Source: Caprella mutica
Lineage: Eukaryota; Arthropoda; Malacostraca; Amphipoda; Caprellidae
Reading direction: 5' to 3'
Assembly: GCA_947561585.1 (NCBI GenBank)
Contig: CANNZV010002481.1
Coordinates: forward strand, 1 to 64,000
DNA: 64,000 nt
The notes below the pieces were generated by a model that was not told the origin of the DNA, did no database searches, and saw only the letters and a program-made list of their open reading frames with translations. Positions 47,201 through 59,200 of the stretch are shown piece by piece. The stretch's first letter is position 1, and each line of letters starts with the position of its first letter. Made by a program: the position numbers and the translations under genes.

Positions 47201-50200
47201 TGTAAGTTGCATTGATATAAGACCTTTAAATTAATGTTGAATGTACACTAAATGTTGTTTTTAATTTAAATATTTAAATAGAAAGAGTACCTTTTGTGCT
47301 TACCCTGTACACTCTCACATTATCTAAATAAACTGCACAGTCGATAAGAATGAAGTCACTAACTACCTGCAAACAAAGTGAACAGCTCTGCAAATTGACA
47401 CAGTGATTGGTATAGTGCTGTCAGAGGGATGACTATAGCCAATGTATAGTGATAGTGTGATAGAAGTAACTATAGCCAATGTATAGTGATAGTGTGATAG
47501 AAGTAACTATAGCCAATGTATAGTGATAGTGTGATAGAAGTAACTATAGTCAATGTATAGTGATAGTGTGATAGAAGTAACTATAGTCAATGTATAGTGA
47601 TAGTGTGATAGAAGTAACTATAGCCAATGTATAGTGATAGTGTGATAGAAGTAACTATAGCCAATGTATAGTGATAGTGTGATAGAAGTAACTATAGCCA
47701 ATGTATAGTGATAGTGTGATAGAAGTAACTATAGCCAATGTATAGTGATAGTGTGATAGAAGTAACTATAGCCAATGTATAGTGATAGTGTGATAGAAGT
47801 AACTATAGCCAATGTATAGTGATAGTGTGATAGAAGTAACTATAGTCAATGTATAGTGATATGTATAGTATATAGTGATGTGTATTGTATAGTGACTGTG
47901 TGATAGAGGTTACTATACTCCAATTGTATATTGTATAGTGATATTAATGTTAGAGAGGTAACTATACTCCTGGTATAGTGGTAGTGTGATGAAGGTATCC
48001 AGGCAGAACGTTATGGTTGGGTTATAGAAGATTAAGAAAATATATTCTTTTATGGCCCCACCATAACTTCAAGATTCCAAAAACGTTTCATAATCAAGAC
48101 CAATCATGAGCGAACGTGCAAGAAACTATCCCTACACACAACGGGCTGTCGATTCGATGGAACAATCCATTGATTCGATATCCCAGGCAATCGAAAAGAA
48201 ATCGAATCGATATACGTTGTTTATAGGGGTTATTTCTCTTGAACATAAAAAACGCTCTAATTTGTTTTTATGATATTTTATATAAAAAAAATATCAAACA
48301 CAGTGAATGGTCAACAGTACCGATACCTTTTTCTACGACAGTACATACACATTATCAGTAGATAAACAAGTCACGTGGGCTTTTACTTCTACAGTGATAG
48401 AACATGTACCTATTTTATCGTGTGTAAACATACTTAATAGAATACATAAAGTATCAAGAATTAATTAGTATTAATTAATTATCGGTCGGTAAACAGGTTT
48501 TGTTATAATCACTATAACAGGCACTTGTAGAGCGCATACTTTCGCCACCACTTCAATCGACCTTGATCTTCACCCAAATCGCTCCCAAAATCTAATTAAA
48601 TGGCAGTCAGAAAGGAAAGTGATAAACATGATTAAAACCGATCCAAATTACAATAGTTCGGGACCCCTTTCTCTTCCATTCACCACCAACAGGATAGAGA
48701 GCACCTGGTGACTCTGACGTCAAAATGACGCTAAGGACACGCCCACTCACTAGATTTAATATTCAGTTAGGTACACATTGTTTCTACAGCACCAAAGAAC
48801 TCTTACAGTTCTCTCTGCTAATTATAAATGAGCCACTGAAGTGTATAGGTACAGTTATTAATGACACAATTACAAAGGAGACGCTGGAAAGAGCTGGTGC
48901 ATGGCCCTATTACACGGTGTATATATTCGCAATCAATATTGCTATTAATTCCGTTAAGTCATTCTTAAAATTGAACATTAGGGTAAGATTTTAGTCATCA
49001 GACTCTTCCTAGTTTTCGATCATGAAAAAGAAAGTATATGATAACATTTTTCTATTCATAAAATACTCTCCACTTTTAAAAATATACTAAATAACCTCCC
49101 TGTTTCAAATTAAATGTAATTCATTATAAATATAATATGATCAATATGTAACACCCTGTACATTCCTAAGTACACTGAATGTGGCCTAAATTCTAGGAGC
49201 AGCTTGGAACTGACAATGGGTATAGCTCGAGGTTACTGGAATGGCCTTGAAATCTTAACAGTACCGTAAGATATTCCTTGTATAGCCTGCCTGTAGACAG
49301 ACTGTAGCCTCTAAAACTGTAGATATCCTTGTCTGTATAAACAGTTAAAGGGTAAACTAAGTTTATTAGGTGTTTAACGTCTGCTTCGACCGTTTAATTG
49401 ATCATATAGCTGACGTCAAAAGGAAATTAAAAACAAGGGACTGGAAGAAGTAGTCAGAAAAGAAAGTGGCTTAGTGAACAAAGTCACCTACCACCTTCAA
49501 TAAAAATGCTCATGGATGCAGAAAAGCTGCTCCGTGAATGCAGTCACTTACCAAGGAATGTGACGAAACGGAACACAAGCATCTGTGGTTTTCGGATGGA
49601 AGAGGAAAATGAAGAGCTGGTAGTAAAATGAACCCTACGAGCCTACCTAACACAAAATCTAAGACCTCGTAGTTGAAGAGCATAACCCTAGTATCCTCTA
49701 AAACTGCAAGTAGCGTAAAAAAAATGATAAACATGGTAAAAAAAATCATAATTTAAATCACAACTGTTTGGGGGGGGGGCAAGGAATGCCACTCCCCTTC
49801 TCTTCCATTCACCACAGACAGCTTCAGGATAGAGCCCCTGGGGGCACTGAAGGGTTAAAACAACCACCAACAGTATGTGGTAAACATACTATAGAATTAT
49901 TGAGGAACAGATTACTCAATATTATGATGTATGTTATCGATCACACCAGAACTAACCGATATTTATCGTGAATAACATCGTCTATCTTCATTGAACACTT
50001 TAGAGAGTGTTACAGTTTAAAAAAATAACGGACAGTATAATTTACAGTTGTTATTGCTTATAGAAAGGGGCTTTTTAAAACCCCTTTTCGCGAACACACT
50101 AAAATTATCCCATGAATTACACACGAGAAATAAGTTCTCGAGTTTAATTCCCTGGACCAATCATTGCTTCTATAGGCCAACCCTTTAGTTGAAGGGCACA

Positions 50201-53200
50201 AACAAATTAGAATATTGAGGGCAACACCGATCACTGTCATGGAATGTTATGGGACTTAAGCCGTAAAAAGAATTAGGCTGCAAAATGACTTAAGTCGCTT
50301 AAGCCACGAAATGATTTAAGCTGCAAAATTACTTAATATATGTATTGATTTAACGTCTGCTTTGGAAGCGAAGGCCATGTCACTGACATCAAAGGAAATT
50401 AAATACAAGGGACTGGAAGAAGCAGTCAGAAAGGAAAGTGGCTCCATGGACAAAGTTGCCTTTGCTCATGGATGCAGAAAAGCTACTCCGTGAATACAGT
50501 CACTTACCAAGGAATGTGACGTAAGGTGAAAATGGTTTAATCAATACAGGTAATTGGGGAGTCAATCGAGTCTTAGGTACACACCTGTGACTCAGTATGG
50601 ATTATACATGAGAGTCATGGGGGTATGATATGCATTGACGAACACATTTGACATACCGATCAACAGTCATCTATTTGCTAAGTGCATAAAGTTGAGATAT
50701 GCACACTAATAAAATAGAGTATATATTCTTTTATGTTTATGAACTTTCATAAAACATACATATAAAACTATCTTTATAATATAAAGCAACTGTATAAGGA
50801 TATAATAAATATTATCGTATCTAGGATACAATAAATATTATGGTATCTAGGATACAATAAATATTTACGTATCACAGATACAAAGGAATTTATACACTTT
50901 ACTTGCTAGGAAAGTGCAATAATAAAAGGTACTATCACCACATAAAGTTTCTACAGAGTCACTATATTTGGTGGTGACGGTACGACAAGCGGAAAATAGG
51001 AAGATGCCGGACGCATTTCTAGGAAAACAGAAAAGTAACGAACTAAAATATCTTTTCCTAATCTAACTGTAAAAATACTAAGCTATATTTACACATAGTA
51101 TAAATTACAAATATATTCATTCATAAACTTATATACAATATATTTATTCACATCACGTTACATTAATTACTAATTACAATTATTAAAATTTAGAAGAATA
51201 TATGAATAACTCGTGTTTTTAATGAATAAATGATATATTATCAAAGAAAAATAGTCTTTTTAATTTTAATATTAATTTTCGGTAGTCATCATTAAGATTT
51301 GTTTCGAGTTATAGTACGGTTCCACATATTCGATCATTCATAAAAAGAATATTATAAAAGTTAAATAAATTTTCCTATATGTTTGAAAATGGGGAGCCGC
51401 ACAATAACTAGGAAATATACCTGAATATACTCTCAGGACTAAAAAATGGTCTATAATAGAGTATAGTGCGCAATATCCTGTTTGTGTGTTAGACCAATTG
51501 AACCTATGCCTTATTGGTGATAAAAAAAGTAAGAATGTTCAACATATTAAATTGTTATAAATTTAAATTATTTTTCCTGTTCAAAATGAAAAAAAAATTT
51601 TTGGTTATATTTTAAAATATTAATAGAATCCTAATAAGGCTTTAGTAAAACTATCAAATAATTTAATGGAAGGTAACCTTCAGCACCTTCATGCAATGAA
51701 GTCCCAATAGCCTTCATATGAATAACACACACCCCATTACGTCATAATGACGTCACAAGCACTTCTCCTTCTATAAAGTTCTAAAATTTTACATTTTTTA
51801 TCTTTTTGTGAAATGTTGATTTTGAAATTGATCAAATTTGCATTTTATAATATAGCACAAAATAGTTATATTGAATATAAATTTACTAAATTTATAATAT
51901 GTTCATTTAAAATAAATATTTTACATTTGAAGAAACCATTATTTTTTAAACTGCAAAATTTATTTTCTATTTTTCTAAGAATTATCTAGCAATTCATCCG
52001 GATATTCTTTAGTTAATTTCTATTCTTTCAAATACTCACAGCGGCATCAGCACCGCAGTTCATCGTCTTGTACGCATCAGCGGTGAAGGTACCGACTATC
52101 GCGTCACTGTTAGCATCCCTCGCCTGGAGGATGAATCCTTTGAAGGTACCCCCAGCGGTGGGGGAGATGGTCACTGTGATGAGCCCTTGCCCGGCATCGA
52201 TGGACGTACCTGGTGGAAAACAGGGGAAAAATAAAGTTAGATGGAATTGGTGAGTTTCAAGATGTGGAACAGTTGCAAATTATCGATTATATAATAGAAA
52301 ACTAGATAGCGATAATTTTACTCGTTATTTTATTTGGTATCCAAGATACCTGCAGGTATCATGGATACCAATTATACTAACGAGTAAAATTATGTAACTT
52401 TTTATGAAATGATTGATAATTTGCAACAATCAGATAAGTCGGAACTTGACCTACATTTTTTATATAAAATTTATTCATTTTAAACTGTAATGAATTATGA
52501 ATACGATTATTTAATTAATCTTTCTCCTTTTCTATAAAAAATCGTATTTTATCATAATAAAAGAAAATCATGCATTTACCTAACTAAAATTTTGAGATCT
52601 AAACAAATAAATATTATTATAAAAATGTAAATAAAAGTGAATAAATAACGTACGAAATAAAATTGTTCAGTGCAACAACATAAGTAAATTCAAATATTAT
52701 TTTGGAGACTACAGTGATGTTATTTGCTGCAAAGATACAAGGCATATGTATAATAATAGCATAAGTAATATGAAGAAAAATAACGTGACTTGCAGATTTG
52801 GTGCAATGGAAAATAATATTTACTTCGCAGTTCTATAAAAGTTATAGGAACATGTGAAATGATTAAATGCTTTATAAAAACTTTAATGGGTAATAAATAA
52901 AAAAAATATTGCATTATATTCATCGTGTGTAGGTAGAGAACAGAAAATACATTAAACTCAATAAAATCTTGTGCTATAGCTACACCATGAATATATTTTA
53001 GCATTTCAATGAGTTTATTCATTAATAAAAACATTAACTTTTGAAAAAAAAAAAAAAATTTAATGTAATTTTATATCACTATCTAATGAATAGGAAAGAA
53101 TTGCAGAAAAATATCAAAATATTTCTCTTTTATTTAGTAAACATCCAATATTGTACACTCACCCCCGGGGGTTAGTCTGTAGGGGGAAGCGGTTGTCTGG

Positions 53201-56200
53201 GGGGAGACACCGTGACTGGGCATCATTGAGTCACAGACATTAGTGGGAGCCCCACCGGGATAACCATGGGCCTTGTGGGTAAGGACAGACACCACCAACA
53301 GGACTGAAAAAGAAAGAAAGAAATTATATAAGTAAAACAGTATAAGGCAGGCATGATGATATAGCAGTAATATTAAAAACTAATAAAAAATAGTACTTCT
53401 TAAAAACAATTCTAAATACCTACCCAAAAATAATTTTTAATAAAAAAATTCAAAAAAGTTATTTAGACAATTAGTACCTAATCATACTATGGTACACATT
53501 TTCTCAAACAATTTTTTCCATAACAATTTTTGTATAACAATTTTTGTATAATTTTTTTTTTTACACATTGATTATAATTCATCAACGCGAGTGCCTATGC
53601 GTCAAATTAACATCAATAACATTTATTATAACTATACAATGATGACCATAACAGCGATAACGTCCCGTAACGGGTTTCAAACACGCCAAACCATTGGGTA
53701 ATTTCTGAGTTATCGAACAGTTCCACATTCTCGATCATATTTGAAAAAAATATATATATCTAACTAGCTTTTCTTATATGACCGAAGATGTGGAACTGAC
53801 CGCTAATTCGTAACTTGCACTAATTTTAAATAACTAAAATCCAATTTCATGAAAACAACTTGCAGAAATGGCAGCATGATATTGAAATCAATAGACATGA
53901 CATATAATATGCAAACATAACTACTTTCATCACCATAGCAATAATCTACCTTGCAACGATATAAACCTACAGAAATTATCAGTAGAATCTATATTCTAAT
54001 TGTGTTTGTGTTTCGTACGTACGTTACGCCTTTCAGAAGAAGAGGAAAAGTCTTTGACTCGGTATAGGGGTTATAAAAACTATATAAAATGATCTAAAGG
54101 CTATTATCTTAATAAATTAAATAGAAATTCAACCTTATGCAAAATAAAATAGGAAATAACTTCAGTAGAATAAAAATATGTATTATAGTTATTTAATTGA
54201 AAATATTTAAAAGATAATAGATACAATAAGAGCAGAGCTGCAGACCTGTCTGTCTGTCCGTCACACTATTCTGATATCAGTTCAATAAATGGATTCAATA
54301 ACTAAATTAAATTAAATTTTATTCAGTTTAAAATAAGAGTAAAAGCTGAGTCAGGGATAATAATCATTACACAAATTGAACTGCCATCAGCGAACATAAA
54401 ATTGATATTGTACAAAAAGTCAGTCATTTTTTACGGCACGTGAACACTAGTATAAAAATAATCTGTATCAGTTACAGTTGATGAACTGATAATGTTGCAC
54501 CACAGGAAATGTAGACAATATTATGATGTAGCATATGTACCAACACAGTGCATTATGTACGTACCTACAAAATATATTTAACCAAAAATGATGGCAAATG
54601 CAAAAAGACAGCGCCGTTTCACTGAAACAATAAAGGATCTATCTAACCCTTAAAGAGTCTATCTAACATTCTTACTAAAGGATTAAGTGACGTAGGTAGA
54701 TCCATTACACTATGTGACTAAGGAAAAGGACCTAAGAGTTAGATACACCCTTTGTTCTATTTAGAAATTAAAATTATTGGGTTAATCACTTTTTAATTAA
54801 GTTAATAAAATCATTTACTTAACAGCTGTCATACAGGGTGACCCACAAAAAGTCTACCAACTTCAAATTAATATAAATATTCTATCTAAAAATTAATAGA
54901 AATAATTGAAGTTAAAAAATAAAATTGAAAATTAGATATTTTTACTTGCATCCATCACGCCACTATCATTGTTCATAACTTATTATATATTTTATAAATA
55001 TAATTATATTATTTCAAAGTTGGATACACTTTTTGTTGGTCACCCTGTATATATATTTTATATATAAAATCACTTTTTTCTGATTGTAAAAATTGTTTGT
55101 CATTACGTAACATTGTAACTAGTTTGGGTTTTCACACTCTCTTATCAAACAATTGAACTGATAAGGCAACAATAACAATAGACTGTTGAAATAGTGTCAT
55201 TAGCCTAATTTAGGAATGATTTATTGGTACTGATTTAGCACAGAATTTTGATTTACTTCCTAAAATATTAAATTAAAAAAAATCTATTTTCCAGTTTTTC
55301 AAAAAAATAAATCCAAATTTCATTACTTCAGTTAAACCCCGAATTATTTCCTATTAATGTAACCATTAATTTATTCTCAGCAAAACACAATATATATAAA
55401 CAAACTTTATTTTTTTAAATAAAAAAAATAGGTAGTTTATTTATGGTAACCCTAAAAGCTATAAAAATTTGTACACATTGACTTCTCTCTGATACCAGTA
55501 CTGAAAGAGATTAAAGTAGTAGAAGATAAGATACACTTTAGGACTAATGAGTTTATGTGGGAAAAAGTAACTGATCAAAAGAAAAAAGATTTAAAATAAC
55601 AGTCACATGCTAATTATTATGTACTATTTCTATATGACAGAAAGTGGAACCGTCCGACAACTCGAAACTCACCCCTAACACTATCAACATTCTTACCAGT
55701 ACGTTGTTAGATATGCATTTCAGGTAATAAAGTATATAAATCACATAACTACTAGAATGTTTTCAGTTCAATTTCTTTTTCACGATAATATTTTCTCTAT
55801 TAAAAAACATTAATTATTACAAACAGGTAACACTCGTTAACCTACGGTATAAGAGCAGAACTGTCTGTCTGACCGTCCGGCACACTATTCTCACATCAGT
55901 TCAATAAATGGTTACAATTATATTCTATATACAATATAGTACTGTTTTATTTACATTTGTTAAAGTAAAAACTTCACCGTATAAACTTTATGTGTTTATA
56001 TAAAAGGTCTTCTTTGCCCACTCTACAACATGTCACTATCTATAGATAAGCCAGTCACGTAGGCTCTTCTTTCTACAGATATGTTCTACTAACAACTATA
56101 GAACGGGAACTCGTAGAGCGCATGCCTTCCCCACCACTTATAAATGACCTTGACCATCAAATATTTCTGAAGAACCTTGACGTTGACCTTTGATCCGACA

Positions 56201-59200
56201 GCTCCCAAAATCTAACAAAATGGTTCCTGGATATTGACCAATCGGCACACAAAAATGTCAGTCAATTTGGTTGTATGCTTTATAGAGTTAAGCGAATGAT
56301 AAGATTACAAAGAAATCAAATTAAACATAACCTTCCGTAATTTTGCGAAGCTACAAATACACTTAGGTTTGGATGAAACGTATAACAATGAAAATTACAA
56401 TAATACTTTTATAGCATTTTATCGTGGGTAAATATAATACATATGTATACACAACATATCTAAAAGTAATACATTAAATTAATTACTATGGAGAACATAT
56501 ATATATATATTAATCAAACAGGGTATTCATAATATAGGGGAAATGGAGACTACAAATAAATTTATATAACAAATAAGTTATTTCATTCATTATTTTCAAT
56601 CAAAACTTCAAGTAAAACCTCTAAAATGAACTTATCATTGATAACACTGATAAGAATGCTATTATCTATTCAACAAAAGCATCTAATGGACCTCTAAATA
56701 AACAAACACTGTTGACAGTAATATATTAAAATAACTAACATTGTGATCATTCTGTTATGTTAAAGGTCCCCTCCACTCTAAATTAAAACTTCTCTAGAAT
56801 TGCAATAAAAAATGTAGAGCTAATGTTATATAACATATCACAGTTAATAGAAAAGAAATTGATAAAGTATTCACTTCGTAATTAATTATTTAAGAAACAT
56901 TCTCACTGTCCGACATTTCTATTGGATTCAATAAAAGAACAAGAACGGGATAAAACCTTATCACGTATTGTCGTACATTAAATGGTGATTAGGTACACTT
57001 TTAGGTACATAATGTTTTTTAGGTTTATGGTATTTAGGAAACAGTTTAGGTAGCCATTAATAATATGTCTATCAGCTTTGTTATTGTTTTGAAATATTCG
57101 AAGATATTTTTATACTTCGCTTGATATTCAGAGGGTAGTATGAGTAGTTCGCAGTACTCGGAAAGTGGGTGTTTGACATTGGTTACGAGCCAATCCGACC
57201 TTTAGAAACTAGCTACTGATTGACCTATCATGACGCTATGGATTCACTCACGAGTTACATTGTAATTATAAATTAATATGTTAATATAAATAATTACTAC
57301 ACTAATATAAATAATATAAATGCATTACTATAAATAATATTAATGCATTACTATAAATAATATTAATGCATTACTATAAATAATATTAATGCATTACTAT
57401 AAATAATATAAATGCATTACTATAAATAATATAAATGCATTACTATAAATAATATAAATGCATTACTATAAATAATATTAATGCATTACTATAAATAATA
57501 TTAATGCATTACTATAAATAATATTAATGCATTACTATAAATAATATTAATGCATTACTATAAATAATATTAATGCATTACTATAAATAATATTAATGCA
57601 TTACTATAAATAATATTAATGCATTACTATAAATAATATTAATGCATTACTATAAATAATATTAATGCATTACTATAAATAATATTAATGCATTACTATA
57701 AATAATATTAATGCATTACTATAAATAATATTAATGCATTACTATAAATAATATTAATACATTACTATAAATAATATTAATGCCTTATATATAATATCCG
57801 CTCTCTCTCTCTCTCCGCCTAACTACGCAATGGAAATCCTGTCTAAAAAGAAAGTCTGACACAATGACGTTAAATAAAACAATAAACATTCATAGGAAAC
57901 ATGAAAAGTGACCAGTGAATAGGTATAGAGGGAACATGTTATAGCATAGGAACATGTGATAACATTAATTTAATAATGTTACTCCAATTTCGAAACTTGA
58001 AAAGAAAACTTCAGAATACATATAGTCAATAAAAAACTGAACATTTATTGACAATTATATCTCTGGTTAAATAAAGGTTAAAAAATAATATATCAATGTT
58101 AAAGTTATATTCTATATGCAATATATGTTTATTTTACATTACATTTAGTAACGTTAAAAAGAACATCATCATGGTATATATTTTACATGTTTATATAGAT
58201 ATTAGAATTAAACTGTTATGAAATAACGCAAAGAAAATTATAAACCAAATGAAAATTATAGAAAGCTAAAAATGTGTTCAATTATTTAATTTGACAATTA
58301 CTATAATAGAATTTAAATTAGATATAATTTATTATTTTTAATGACTATTATGACGAATTACTCGCATTGCAATAATCATGCAACTGAAATAACATCATTT
58401 TAACGAACGCAAAAAGAAATTAACATAATGAATTTCTTATGCAATTGATAGTTTTAACAATTTAATTAATTTCTCAACCTTTTACCTACAGTCTAAGTTA
58501 CGATTTATCGGACGGTTCCACATTATCGATCATTTAAGTTTTTTTAAATTATTTGACTATTATTTCAACAGATACCAATCAAATAAACGAGTTAAAATGT
58601 TTTAAACTATATACCTATTTAAAATTATTCCAAGAAAATACAATTGTAAATTATCATTAATTTAAAACACGTATAGTCTTTCGTCGGACACTCCTGAGGA
58701 CAATGTCTTTATTATGATATTTTACGATAAAATACCATCAATATTTACCGTAATGGACAATAACAGACGATCTAAATTTTCCGACTGAGTTTTAGTATTA
58801 AATTACTTACACATGGTATCAATAAACATAAGTGCATGGTGATATTTGATATAGAAAAGCTTTAAATAAATACATATATAGAATACGGATATAATTATTA
58901 TAAATAGAAATAAATATACAGGGTACGTTTTGAGTTGTCGAACAGTTCTACATTTTGGGTCATATGAGAAAAAAATAATTAAATCTAAAAAAGGTACAGA
59001 GTTAAATTATAATTAAAATATAGCTATTTTTTCGTCTCTTTTATGACCGAAAATGTGGAACTGTTCGATAACTTGGAACTTAGCCTAGTTTTAATTAATA
59101 CTCTACTAGACGAATCTTTAATCAAAACTACGTTGAAATACCAAATTCAAATACATATATTGAGTGAATAAAACTCAAATAATTATATTAATTAATTATA

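Larger units (their letters stand above)
44455..52039 (-). other. FRRS1-like intron 3 (7.6 kb, repeat-filled)
   Basis: Contains TTTAACGTC family copies at 44784-45185, 48604-48714, 49371-49845 and 50349-50524; foldback copies at 45525-45694, 46300-46388, 48981-49030 and 51297-51422; a TTAA-flanked element (47109-47225); a 37-bp minisatellite (47415-47900); and the 5' part of a SINE-like element (48530-48610). Two GTATCTAGGATACA motifs occur at about 50815-50855. Stretches 46389-47108, 50525-51296 and 51423-52039 are AT-rich without further structure. No coding exon is needed here: exons 3 and 4 join in frame. Confidence 0.8.

Noticed and set aside
47283..47370. Possible extra exon in intron 3
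   Set aside because: Exons 3 and 4 already join in frame and continue the Reeler domain; no AG/GT-bounded frame with domain-like content was found here.
49506..49631. Short ORF in the TTTAACGTC element (41 codons)
   Set aside because: The frame is not maintained in the other copies (60345, 50349), and the peptide is not recognisable.
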